Part shown: piece by piece, positions 1-6,823 of the stretch
Layout: every line of letters starts with the position of its first letter
Numbering within the stretch: the stretch's first letter is position 1
Origin: SAR116 cluster bacterium
GTDB taxonomy: Bacteria; Pseudomonadota; Alphaproteobacteria; Puniceispirillales; Puniceispirillaceae
Direction: 5' to 3'
DNA: 7,310 nucleotides
NCBI GenBank assembly: GCA_002686685.1
Contig: NYYG01000056.1
Span: 20,038 to 27,347, forward strand
The notes under the pieces: model-generated
The model's input: only the letters and a program-made list of their open reading frames with translations
Told to the model about the DNA's origin: nothing
Databases searched by the model: none
Program-made: the position numbers and the translations under genes

Positions 1-792
1 CCCTTGTTTCTGGAAGGCGAGGCGGGCGTTGGCAAGACCGAGGTTGCAAAGACGCTGGCGACGCTGCTGGACCGGCGCTTGATCAGGCTGCAATGCTATG
101 AGGGGCTAGACATCAATGCCGCTGCGTATGAGTGGAATTACGCCCGCCAAATGATGCAAATCCAGAGCGCTGGTCAGGGCCAGCTGAGCAGTGCCGACCT
201 GTTCACGACAGAGAATCTGATTGAGCGTCCGCTTCTCGAGGCCTTGCGCGACGACAAAAGGGGCGCGCCTATTCTGCTGATTGACGAGCTGGACCGTGCG
301 GATGAAGCATTCGAGGCCTATCTTCTGGAAATCCTGTCAGACTGGCAAATTACCATTCCCGAATTCGGTACGGTAGCCGCTGCAGCCCCGCCGATTGTGA
401 TTATCACATCGAACCGGACGCGCGAGATTCATGACGCGCTAAAGCGCCGCTGCTTCTATCATTGGGTTGACTATCCGTCACTGGATGATGAGCTTGATAT
501 CCTCAAGCGCAAAGCCCCCGAAGCCGGTGCAGAGCTGAGCCACCAGATCGTGCATTTTGTGCACAGGCTGCGTGACGAAAAGCTCTTTAAGGCGCCGGGC
601 GTCGCAGAGACCATCGACTGGGCGCAGGCACTTGTCGAGCTGGATTGTGTCGCGGTTGATCCAGCGACAGCCGATTCGACGATGGGCGTGCTGTTGAAAT
701 ATCAGGATGATATCGCCCGCATTCGGGGCAGCGTCGCTGCAAAGCTGCTTGCGGAGATACAGATCGAGCTGGCCGGTTATCAGCGAAAATGA
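1..792 (+). CDS. coxD: MoxR-family AAA+ ATPase, CoxD-like (5' truncated)
   Basis: This is an AAA+ ATPase of the MoxR group. The CoxD branch is known to act in the cytoplasm in maturing the active site of aerobic CO dehydrogenase-type molybdenum hydroxylases, usually with a VWA partner. Residues are numbered from the Leu codon at position 4. Walker A is GEAGVGKT (5-12), Walker B is ILLIDE (90-95), a sensor-1 Asn lies in IITSNRTRE (about 137), and the arginine-finger region is ALKRRCFYHW (145-154), typical of the CoxD-like branch. The frame is open to base 1. The P-loop sits almost at the visible start, although the family normally has several dozen residues before it, so the true start lies upstream and the TTG at 4 is internal. 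The gene ends in an ATGA overlap with the VWA gene. The family call is firm. The Cox subtype rests on the neighbours and on recalled similarity. Confidence 0.9.
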   Translation, partial: PLFLEGEAGVGKTEVAKTLATLLDRRLIRLQCYEGLDINAAAYEWNYARQMMQIQSAGQGQLSSADLFTTENLIERPLLEALRDDKRGAPILLIDELDRADEAFEAYLLEILSDWQITIPEFGTVAAAAPPIVIITSNRTREIHDALKRRCFYHWVDYPSLDDELDILKRKAPEAGAELSHQIVHFVHRLRDEKLFKAPGVAETIDWAQALVELDCVAVDPATADSTMGVLLKYQDDIARIRGSVAAKLLAEIQIELAGYQRK

Positions 793-2102
793 CCAGCGCA
801 GACAACGCATTGCAGTCCAATATGCTTGGCGACCAGCCTGGCTACAGGGGTGAAAAGCTAGCCGAAAATATCGCGCATTTCGTGCGGCTGCTGCGCCGTG
901 CGGGTATGAAAGTTGGGCCCGCCAGCATCATTGATTGTCTGGCTGCCTCTTCAAACATTGATCTTGGCCGTCAGGCGGAGTTCTATCACGCGCTTGCCAG
1001 CTGTGTTGTCAAACGCCCCGAAGACAGGCAGCTGTTTGACCAGGCTTTTCACAGCTTCTGGCGCAATCCCGATTTTAGCGAAAAGATGCGTGATATGATT
1101 ACCCCGACAATCGGCACAGACGCCGCGCCGCCACCCGTTGAAGACCCGCTGTTGCGGCGTGTCGATGACGCCATGCAGCCGGATCGCGACGATATGCCGA
1201 CACCGGAGCCCGAAGAGGAACGTATCGAGATTGACGCAGCGCTCGCCTGGTCATCTGACGAAAAGCTGCAGGAGATGGATTTTCAGATGATGTCGGCTGA
1301 TGAAATCCGCGAGGCAGAGCAGGCGATCGACAGGCTCGTATTGCCGGTTCCGCAGCGTCCGTCGCGGAGAAGCTTGCCGGCAAATGGCAAGGGTCAGCTG
1401 TCGATGAAACGCACGCTGCGGCGTATGGCGAGTCGGGCCGGACTGGCGCTCCCCATCCTTGAACGCCCGCAGACGAAACCGCGTCCGGTGGTAGTGATCT
1501 GCGATATCTCGGGGTCAATGGAACGCTATTCACGGATGTTGTTGCGTTTTACCCACGCTCTGACACAGCGCCGCGGGCGGGTTCACAGCTTTCTGTTTGG
1601 TACGCGGCTGACCCATATCTCGCACGAAATGCGCGACCGTGATCCAGATGCGGCGATGCGCGCCATTTCGGGCTATGTCCATGACTGGTCGGGCGGGACG
1701 CGCATCACAAGTACGATTGGCGAATTCAATATGGACTGGTCGCGCCGCGTGCTTGGCCAGGGTGCGGTGGTGCTGCTGATTACCGACGGTCTGGACCGTG
1801 ATCCGAATGGCGCGCTGGAACATGAAATGGAGCGGCTTCACAAATCCTGTCACCGGCTGATCTGGCTTAACCCGCTATTGCGTTTTGACGGCTTTGAGCC
1901 GCGCAGCCATGGCATCCAGAGCATCCTGCCCCACGTGGATTCGTTTGTTCCGGTCCATTCGCTTGCCTCGATCGGGCAGCTTGCGCGCGTGCTCAGCGCC
2001 GACATGGGTCCGGGCTGGCATGACAAATCTCTGGCGGGCTGGATGTCGCGACTGCATGATATCCAGAATGAAGCGGAACAGCCCGAGGGGGTGTTCATAT
2101 GA
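789..2102 (+). CDS. coxE: VWA domain-containing protein, CoxE-like
   Basis: This 437-aa protein is the usual partner of the upstream MoxR ATPase. MoxR-VWA pairs are thought to act as chaperones that insert or remodel metal cofactors. CoxE is needed in the CO dehydrogenase system for building the Cu-S-Mo site. The N-terminal part (about 20-110) is helical. An acidic, proline-containing linker (about 111-190) follows, then a basic stretch (about 190-230). The VWA domain starts near 234 with an intact MIDAS: D239, S241 and S243 in ICDISGSM, T304 in SGGT, and D333 in ITDGLD. The C-terminal segment with WLNPLLRF and the following GIQSILPHVDSF motif is characteristic of CoxE-type proteins. There is no signal peptide or membrane segment, so it is cytoplasmic. 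The ATG overlaps the upstream stop as ATGA and has only a weak Shine-Dalgarno, which suggests translational coupling. An internal ATG at 822 is a less likely start. Confidence 0.9.
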   Translation: MTSADNALQSNMLGDQPGYRGEKLAENIAHFVRLLRRAGMKVGPASIIDCLAASSNIDLGRQAEFYHALASCVVKRPEDRQLFDQAFHSFWRNPDFSEKMRDMITPTIGTDAAPPPVEDPLLRRVDDAMQPDRDDMPTPEPEEERIEIDAALAWSSDEKLQEMDFQMMSADEIREAEQAIDRLVLPVPQRPSRRSLPANGKGQLSMKRTLRRMASRAGLALPILERPQTKPRPVVVICDISGSMERYSRMLLRFTHALTQRRGRVHSFLFGTRLTHISHEMRDRDPDAAMRAISGYVHDWSGGTRITSTIGEFNMDWSRRVLGQGAVVLLITDGLDRDPNGALEHEMERLHKSCHRLIWLNPLLRFDGFEPRSHGIQSILPHVDSFVPVHSLASIGQLARVLSADMGPGWHDKSLAGWMSRLHDIQNEAEQPEGVFI

Positions 2103-3112
2103 ACCAGAGCATCACGACAGGCCAGTTGTCGACAGCGCAGGTAACGAATGCCGCGCTGATTGGCCGGGCAGCGGAATGGCATGCTGCTGGTCATCGTCTT
2201 GCGCTTGCTTTTGTCATGCAGAGCTGGGGGTCATCGCCGCGTCCTGCTGGCAGTGTGATGCTCGTGCGCGAGGATATGGCGGTCGAGGGATCAGTCTCAG
2301 GCGGTTGTGTCGAGGGTGCTGTGATCGAGGCCGCAATGACGGCACTGCAGGATGGCACCGGGCAGCGACTGGATTTCGGTGTTGCTGATGAAACTGCCTG
2401 GGAGGTCGGCCTGTCCTGTGGGGGGAAAATCGCCGTGCTGGTGACGCCTGTTGCAGATCAGGGATTGCCGGCAGCCCTGTTGCGCGACATGGCGGCCGAT
2501 ATTGCGGCACGCAGGCAGGTATATGTGCGTTTTGATGCCGGTACGGGCGCTATCGCCACCGATCCTGCCACACCGTCGGTGACAGCCAGATCAGGCCTTG
2601 ATGACACGGGCAGCTTTTTTGATTTTGTTGAAACCCCGCCGCGCCGGGTCATGATTGTCGGCGGGGTACACATCACGCAATTTCTTGCGCCGATGGCACA
2701 GGCAGCCGGCTATGACGTGCTTGTCATCGACCCGCGCGCTGTGTTTGCGACGGCTGACCGGTTCCCGGGAATCACCTGTGTGACGGGCTGGCCAGATGAG
2801 GTCATGGTGGATGTTGTCCCAGACAGCCAGACAGCGATCGTGACGCTTACCCATGATCCGAAGATTGATGATCCGGGTCTTGTGGCCGCCCTGCGCAGCC
2901 CGGCCTATTATGTGGGGTGTCTCGGATCGCGGCGCACGCATGCGGCGCGCTGCGACAGATTGCGGGACAGCGGGTTTGATGATGATGATCTGGGCCGCCT
3001 TCACGGGCCGGCCGGTCTTGATATCAGGGCAAAGACACCAGCTGAAATCGCCGTGTCGATCCTCGCCCAGATGATCGCCGTTGAACGGGCGCAGCAAAGT
3101 AACCTGTCATGA
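2099..3112 (+). CDS. XdhC/CoxF-family molybdenum cofactor chaperone
   Basis: This 337-aa protein belongs to the XdhC/CoxI family. Members bind molybdenum cofactor, protect it, promote its sulfuration, and hand it to xanthine dehydrogenase- or CO dehydrogenase-type apoenzymes. The N-terminal XdhC_CoxI domain is clear: GSSPRPAGSVM (44-54), GSVSGGCVEGAV (64-75) and LSCGGKI (105-111). C70 and C107 are in the conserved positions. The C-terminal Rossmann-like domain starts with RRVMIVGGVHITQFLAPMA (182-200) and continues with VIDPRAVFATADRFPG, YVGCLGSRRTHAAR (271-284) and the family-ending GLDIRAKTPAEIAVSI (306-321). The length suits a two-domain member. The ATG at 2099 forms an ATGA overlap with the VWA gene and has a purine-rich GAGGGGG at 2085-2091. 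By position it would be coxF. The family call is firm, but the specific client enzyme is inferred. Confidence 0.93.
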   Translation: MNQSITTGQLSTAQVTNAALIGRAAEWHAAGHRLALAFVMQSWGSSPRPAGSVMLVREDMAVEGSVSGGCVEGAVIEAAMTALQDGTGQRLDFGVADETAWEVGLSCGGKIAVLVTPVADQGLPAALLRDMAADIAARRQVYVRFDAGTGAIATDPATPSVTARSGLDDTGSFFDFVETPPRRVMIVGGVHITQFLAPMAQAAGYDVLVIDPRAVFATADRFPGITCVTGWPDEVMVDVVPDSQTAIVTLTHDPKIDDPGLVAALRSPAYYVGCLGSRRTHAARCDRLRDSGFDDDDLGRLHGPAGLDIRAKTPAEIAVSILAQMIAVERAQQSNLS

Positions 3113-4731
3113 AGTTTGGTGCACATCCTGTTGGTTCCTGCGTCGGGGCGGTGCTGGTGCATGCCGTCTATCTCGAGACCGGTCGTATTCGCAAGGGCAC
3201 GCGACTCACAGAGGCCGATATAGACCGGTTGCGTGACGCCGGCATTGAATCTGTCATTGTCGCGCGGCTGGAAGCCGGAGATGTGGATGAGGACAGCGCC
3301 GCCGACCAGCTGGCAGCATGCCTTTTGCCATCCTCGGTGCGGCTGTCTGTGGCCTCTACGGGGCGGGTCAATATCTATGCCACCACACGCGGCATCGTCC
3401 GTTTTGACCGTGACCGGCTGAAAGCCATCAATATGATTGATGAAGGCATCACGCTTGCCTGTGTCCAGCACAACCAGCTGGTCGAGGATGGCGACATGAT
3501 TGCCACGCTGAAAATCATTCCCTACAGCGTCACGGGGGATGCCATCGCAGCGGTGCAGGCAGCGGCAGGTGATGATGCTGTTGTTGAATTCCATCCCTTG
3601 ACCGCACGCCCTTTCGCCCTGATACAGACGCGCGTTGACGGGATGAATCCCGCCATTCTGGCCAATACGGAAAAGGTGACCAAACAGCGGCTAAACCGGC
3701 TGGATTGTGCGCTTGTTGACAGCCGTATTGTTGCGCATGACAGCGCTGTGGTGACGGCAGCCATACAGCAAGCGCAGGATAATGGCGCCGAGGCCATTCT
3801 TGTCTGTGGTGCGTCGGCCATCAGCGACCGGCGTGATGTCGTGCCTGCAGCCGTGGAGCGCGCGGGCGGCACGGTTGACAGGATCGGTTTGCCGGCAGAC
3901 CCGGGCAACCTGCTTATGGCGGCGCGTATCGGCGATGTGCCGCTGATCGGCATGCCTGGATGCGCCCGCTCGCTGCGGCTGAACGGGTTTGACTGGGTGC
4001 TGCATCTTGTGTTGGCGGGCATTCCGCTTGGCGATGATGAAATTGCCGATATGGCCATTGGCGGGTTGCTGATGGAAATTGCTTCGCGGCCACTGCCGCG
4101 CAAGATGGTCGAACGACGCCAGCCTGACGGCGTGGACATTGCGGGTGTGCTGCTTGCTGCCGGCATGTCCAGCCGTATGGGCGACAGCAACAAGCTGCTT
4201 GTCGAGATTGACGGCATGCCCATGGTCCGTCATGCCGCGCAGGCGATGCTGGCCGGCGGGATTGAGGATCTGGTTGTCGTCACCGGGCATCAGGCGCCTG
4301 CAATTGAGGCGGCATTGTCCGGTCTCAACCTGCGATTTGCCCATAATCCTGATTTTGCTGACGGGCAGTCATGTTCGGTTGCTGCCGGCATTGCCGCCAT
4401 GCCGGCCAGCGCCTCCGGGGCGCTGATCGCCCTTGGCGATATGCCTTATCTGTCTGCTGATCTGGTTGCCGAAATGGTGCAGGATCACGCCCGTCTTGGC
4501 GATCACAACACACGCATTTCCTTTCCGGTATATGATGGCAGGCGGGGGAATCCGGTATTGTGGGGCAGCGGATTTTTCAAGGCCTTGCAGGATCTGACAG
4601 GTGACATTGGCGGTCGTGAGATTTTGGCGGCGCACCCGGCAGCGGTCAACAGCATCACCTGGCGGGATGACAGCATACATCGTGATATCGACAATCCGGA
4701 CGATATGCCGGCCAGCGGGTCCGGACTGTAA
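3109..4731 (+). CDS. Fused molybdopterin-binding domain and MocA-type molybdopterin nucleotidyltransferase
   Basis: This is a 540-aa two-part protein. The N-terminal part (1 to about 335) belongs to the MoeA/MoaB-like molybdopterin-binding superfamily. It has an opening typical of the fusion family (VGAVLVHAVYLETGRIRKG, 12-30), a CGASAISDRRDVVPAA loop (233-248) where MoeA proteins carry their GG-S/T-G-x-x-D motif, and LIGMPGCARS (279-288). The C-terminal part (about 343-540) is a MobA-like nucleotidyltransferase: VLLAAGMSSRMG (347-358) with K362, LGDMP (442-446), FADGQSCSVAAG (416-427), GRRGNPVLW (477-485) and the end motif DIDNPDD (526-532). LAAG instead of LAGG in the first loop is the MocA-type signature linked to CTP use, so the likely product is molybdopterin cytosine dinucleotide, the cofactor form of CO dehydrogenase-like hydroxylases. 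The start overlaps the xdhC stop as ATGA. The domain calls are firm. CTP specificity is inferred. Confidence 0.88.
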   Translation: MKFGAHPVGSCVGAVLVHAVYLETGRIRKGTRLTEADIDRLRDAGIESVIVARLEAGDVDEDSAADQLAACLLPSSVRLSVASTGRVNIYATTRGIVRFDRDRLKAINMIDEGITLACVQHNQLVEDGDMIATLKIIPYSVTGDAIAAVQAAAGDDAVVEFHPLTARPFALIQTRVDGMNPAILANTEKVTKQRLNRLDCALVDSRIVAHDSAVVTAAIQQAQDNGAEAILVCGASAISDRRDVVPAAVERAGGTVDRIGLPADPGNLLMAARIGDVPLIGMPGCARSLRLNGFDWVLHLVLAGIPLGDDEIADMAIGGLLMEIASRPLPRKMVERRQPDGVDIAGVLLAAGMSSRMGDSNKLLVEIDGMPMVRHAAQAMLAGGIEDLVVVTGHQAPAIEAALSGLNLRFAHNPDFADGQSCSVAAGIAAMPASASGALIALGDMPYLSADLVAEMVQDHARLGDHNTRISFPVYDGRRGNPVLWGSGFFKALQDLTGDIGGREILAAHPAAVNSITWRDDSIHRDIDNPDDMPASGSGL

Positions 4732-4734
4732 CCG

Positions 4735-4754
4735 GCAAGGATATGCTTCCTTGC
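4735..4754 (+). terminator. Hairpin just after the maturation operon (weak terminator candidate)
   Basis: A perfect 7-bp stem, GCAAGGA (4735-4741) with TCCTTGC (4748-4754), has a 6-base loop and starts 4 bases after the TAA stop. An alternative outer 6-bp pairing joins AACCGG (4730-4735) to CCGGTT (4763-4768). No T-run follows, so it is not a classic intrinsic terminator. It may instead mark the 3' end by limiting exonuclease trimming or by Rho-linked pausing. Confidence 0.35.
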
Positions 4755-4788
4755 GTCACCGCCCGGTTGGATATGATCGGATCAGGGG

Positions 4789-4817
4789 TTGAACCGATTC
4801 GCGGATGGGGCTATATC
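4789..4817 (+). promoter_or_regulatory. Sigma70-like promoter candidate for the DJ-1-like gene
   Basis: TTGAAC (4789-4794) and TATATC (4812-4817) are separated by exactly 17 bases, each matching four of six consensus positions. They sit in the only sizeable gap of the window and point to the gene starting at 4944. Transcription would begin near 4823-4825, leaving a leader of about 120 bases. Prediction is by eye only, and alphaproteobacterial promoters are variable. Confidence 0.4.
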
Positions 4818-4855
4818 CACCGACATCAAGGACATCCCACAGTGCCTGCATGACA

Positions 4856-4880
4856 CCGTTGACCCAGTATTATTCAACGG
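4856..4880 (+). other. Perfect hairpin in the leader of the DJ-1-like gene
   Basis: CCGTTGA (4856-4862) pairs perfectly with TCAACGG (4874-4880) around an 11-base loop. A competing 5-bp pairing, GACCC (4861-4865) with GGGTC (4879-4883), uses the same region. If the candidate promoter at 4789-4817 is used, the structure lies in the mRNA leader about 65 bases before the start codon. It could also be an operator-like inverted repeat. I do not recognise a known riboswitch in this leader. Confidence 0.35.
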
Positions 4881-4931
4881 GTCCGCACAGCACCACCTAC
4901 ACGAATCCTACTTTCAGAATCTTATGTTCAC

Positions 4932-4936
4932 AGGAG
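4932..4936 (+). promoter_or_regulatory. Ribosome binding site of the DJ-1-like gene
   Basis: AGGAG lies 7 bases before the ATG at 4944. This is a strong, well-spaced site that fixes the start of the downstream gene. Confidence 0.75.
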
Positions 4937-4943
4937 CACCCAG

Positions 4944-5453
4944 ATGAAGCTTTCGAATCTTTCAGGCAAAACAGTCGCACTCATGGTGGCCAGCGGGTTT
5001 GACGAAGACCTGTTTATCGCCATTCAGCGCGCTATGATGTCGGTCAACGCCAAGCTGCGGATCGTATCGCGCGAGGCCGGCCTGACCAATGCCTGGAACG
5101 GAAGCAGCTGGGGCATGTCCTATCCCGCTGATGCCACACTCTCGACCACCCTTGCGGTGGATTATGACGCGCTGATCATCCCGGCCGGTGCCAAGCATGT
5201 GACCACGCTGTCTGGCGAGGCGCATGCCAAGCGGATCATCGGCGCCTTTGCACGCGAGAATATGCCCATTCTGATGATTGGCGACGGCGCAGATATGTTG
5301 GCGCTTGTGGACATCACTCCCCCCAAAATTGATGATGCGACAGGGGTCGGCGTCGACGGCCCGCTGGCGGTCGCAACAATTGAAGCTGCCGAGGCTGGAC
5401 TGGAAGCCTTAAACCAGGCAATGGTTGCCGATGGCGAGAGTGTCGCTGCCTGA
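4944..5453 (+). CDS. DJ-1/PfpI-fold protein similar to the C-terminal domain of large catalases, cysteine-free
   Basis: This 169-aa protein has the class-I glutamine amidotransferase-like (DJ-1/PfpI) fold. Visible elements are the first strand and loop KTVALMVASGFDEDLF (9-24), a conserved DYDALIIPAGAKHVTTL (73-89), the helix AHAKRIIGAFARENMP (93-108), and the elbow ILMIGDGADMLAL (109-121). In DJ-1, PfpI and YajL proteins the elbow carries a catalytic Cys (A-I-C-H-G). Here the matching positions read I-G-D-G, and the whole protein has no cysteine. This pattern recalls the C-terminal flavodoxin-like domain of large-subunit catalases, where G-E-G is common at this spot. Thiol-based protease, deglycase or redox-sensor activity is therefore unlikely, and a structural or ligand-binding role is more plausible. 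No signal peptide is seen. A strong AGGAG supports the start. The fold is fairly certain and the function is unknown. Confidence 0.82.
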   Translation: MKLSNLSGKTVALMVASGFDEDLFIAIQRAMMSVNAKLRIVSREAGLTNAWNGSSWGMSYPADATLSTTLAVDYDALIIPAGAKHVTTLSGEAHAKRIIGAFARENMPILMIGDGADMLALVDITPPKIDDATGVGVDGPLAVATIEAAEAGLEALNQAMVADGESVAA

Positions 5454-5469
5454 CGCCGGCGCTATAAAA

Positions 5470-5474
5470 AAGGA
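5470..5474 (+). promoter_or_regulatory. Ribosome binding site that sets a GTG start for the DUF1289 gene
   Basis: AAGGA lies 7 bases before the GTG at 5482. The longer in-frame ATGs at 5425 and 5431 fall inside the preceding gene, so this site decides the start. Confidence 0.65.
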
Positions 5475-5481
5475 CAGACGG

Positions 5482-5706
5482 GTGCCATCTGATCATTCCC
5501 AACCGGCCCTGCCATCACCATGCGTTTCGGTCTGTCAGATTGATCCGGTGAGCGGCAATTGTCTTGGCTGTCATCGCACCCGTGCTGAAATTGCAGCCTG
5601 GCGGGATATGACAGCGGATGAACAGCGCGATTTGCTTGAACAGCTTCGCCAGCGCCGACAGGACGCCACCGGTGTACGCCGCCGTCCGACAAGGCGGCGC
5701 GCATAA
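5482..5706 (+). CDS. DUF1289 family small four-cysteine protein
   Basis: This 74-aa protein of the DUF1289 family has no established biochemical function that I know of. The family core is plain: SPCVSVCQIDPVSGNCLGC (12-30) followed by HRTRAEIAAWRDM (31-43) and a helix. C14, C18, C27 and C30 form a CX3C-X8-CX2C arrangement that could bind zinc or an iron-sulfur cluster, which is inference. The tail is strongly basic (RRRPTRRR). I chose GTG at 5482 because AAGGA sits 7 bases upstream and the conserved core starts 11 codons later. The in-frame ATG at 5425 would add 19 residues encoded over the end of the DJ-1-like gene. The gene follows that stop by 28 bases and probably shares its transcript. 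Confidence 0.85.
   Translation: MPSDHSQPALPSPCVSVCQIDPVSGNCLGCHRTRAEIAAWRDMTADEQRDLLEQLRQRRQDATGVRRRPTRRRA
5677..5699 (+). other. GC-rich hairpin over the last codons of the DUF1289 gene
   Basis: CGCCGCC (5677-5683) pairs perfectly with GGCGGCG (5693-5699) around a 9-base loop, ending 4 bases before the TAA at 5704-5706. It may be a by-product of the arginine-rich tail codons. No T-run follows, so termination is not supported. It could dampen read-through to the methyltransferase gene. Confidence 0.25.
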
Positions 5707-5777
5707 GGCATCATGCAAGCCAGAACCGACCCAGCCTGCTTCGATAGCGACCCACCCCGGAAAACAACAAGCCGCAG

Positions 5778-6809
5778 ATGACACATCACCGCATACAGCA
5801 GATTTTCGACGAAACAGGATGGGTGTTGGCAGATGGTGCTACCGGCACAAATCTGTTTCGTGCCGGGCTGGAAACCGGGTATCCGCCGGAGCTGTGGAAT
5901 GTCGAGCGACCCGAAGATGTCGCCGCGTTGCATAATAGCTTCATTGATGCTGGCGCACAGCTGATCCTGACCAATTCATTTGGGGGCACAGCCCACCGTC
6001 TGCGCCTGCACGGGGCCGAGGCACGCGTAGCTGAATTGAATGAGGCTGCTGCCCGGATTGCGCGTAAGGCGGGTGACATCGGGCGTGACAGGCACGGACA
6101 TGACATTGTTGTGGCCGGGTCAATTGGCCCGACAGGTGAATTGTTCGCCCCGATGGGTGCGCTGGATCACGGCGAGGCACTGGCCGCCTTTACGGCACAG
6201 GCTGAAGCGCTTGCTGCTGGCGGGGCTGACCTGCTCTGGATTGAAACCATGTCCTCGCTTGAAGAAATCAAGGCGGCAATCGAGGCGGCAGCCGCGGTCG
6301 GGCTGCCGGCTGCCACCTGTATGACATTCGACACGGCAGCGCGGTCCATGATGGGGATTACGCCTGCTGACTTCGCCAGCCAGTCGACGGCATTCGGCGC
6401 GGCCTATATTGGTGCCAATTGCGGCATTGGGCCTGCCGAGTTGCTGCATTCTGTGTCCAAAATCCTTGTCGATGCCAAGGTGCCGGTCATCGCCAAGGGC
6501 AATTGCGGCATTCCCGCCTATGTCGATGGTGCCATCCATTATCACGGCACACCTGAATTGATGGCTGCCTATGCCTGTCTTGCCCGTGATGCCGGTGTCA
6601 CAATCATTGGTGGTTGCTGCGGCACCACCGAGGTCCATGTCAGGGCGATGCGGACAGCGCTGGAGTCAGTGCCCCGCCGTCCGTTTGATCAGGAAGCCGC
6701 TGATGCCGCACTGGGTGTTGCCTGGAAGGACGTGCCGACACCTGACAATGCGGGCGACACCAAACAGTCGACTGGACGTCGTCGCGGCCGTCGCCGTGAT
6801 CGCGGCTGA
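5778..6809 (+). CDS. bmt: Homocysteine S-methyltransferase, probably betaine-homocysteine S-methyltransferase
   Basis: This 343-aa cytoplasmic enzyme belongs to the zinc-dependent homocysteine S-methyltransferase (pfam Hcy-binding) TIM-barrel family. It makes methionine by moving a methyl group to homocysteine. The donor is probably glycine betaine, as for alphaproteobacterial homologues, but S-methylmethionine or sulfonium donors cannot be excluded. Signatures are LADGATGTNLF (17-27), LTNSFGGTAHRL (64-75), VAGSIGPTGELF (112-123), the first zinc ligand C215 in IGANCGIGP, and the paired ligands C280 and C281 in IGGCCGTTEVH. All three zinc cysteines are intact. The conserved enzyme ends near 325, and the tail finishes in an arginine-rich GRRRGRRRDRG. 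An in-frame stop at 5745-5747 rules out starts far upstream. The only purine-rich stretch, GGAAAA (5759-5764), is 13 bases before the ATG, so initiation looks weak. The gene starts 71 bases after the DUF1289 stop. Confidence 0.87.
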   Translation: MTHHRIQQIFDETGWVLADGATGTNLFRAGLETGYPPELWNVERPEDVAALHNSFIDAGAQLILTNSFGGTAHRLRLHGAEARVAELNEAAARIARKAGDIGRDRHGHDIVVAGSIGPTGELFAPMGALDHGEALAAFTAQAEALAAGGADLLWIETMSSLEEIKAAIEAAAAVGLPAATCMTFDTAARSMMGITPADFASQSTAFGAAYIGANCGIGPAELLHSVSKILVDAKVPVIAKGNCGIPAYVDGAIHYHGTPELMAAYACLARDAGVTIIGGCCGTTEVHVRAMRTALESVPRRPFDQEAADAALGVAWKDVPTPDNAGDTKQSTGRRRGRRRDRG

Positions 6810-6823
6810 GGGTGGCTGACAAG

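Noticed and set aside
4..6. TTG as the start codon of the MoxR ATPase
   Set aside because: The Walker A motif would begin at residue 5, while the family has several dozen residues before it. The frame is open to base 1, so the gene is cut by the window edge.
1099..1533. Long open frame on the - strand inside the VWA gene
   Set aside because: It lies opposite a well-supported gene with an intact MIDAS, is of low-complexity composition, and matches no family I recognise. It is a GC-driven shadow frame.
3522..4344. Overlapping long open frames on the - strand inside the molybdopterin fusion gene
   Set aside because: They lie fully opposite a gene with clear domain motifs, show no recognisable domain, and lack a sensible upstream signal.
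4859..4873. TTGACC and TATTAT as a promoter pair
   Set aside because: The two boxes are only about 3 bases apart, so they cannot work together, and each lacks a reasonable partner at 16-18 bases.
4805..5002. 65-codon + strand open frame spanning the leader and the start of the DJ-1-like gene
   Set aside because: It lacks a good ribosome binding site, overlaps a gene with a strong AGGAG and family similarity, and its product has no recognisable features.
5618..5935. + strand open frame across the DUF1289/methyltransferase junction
   Set aside because: It overlaps both recognised genes in another frame and shows no domain. Keeping it would require discarding well-supported starts and ends.
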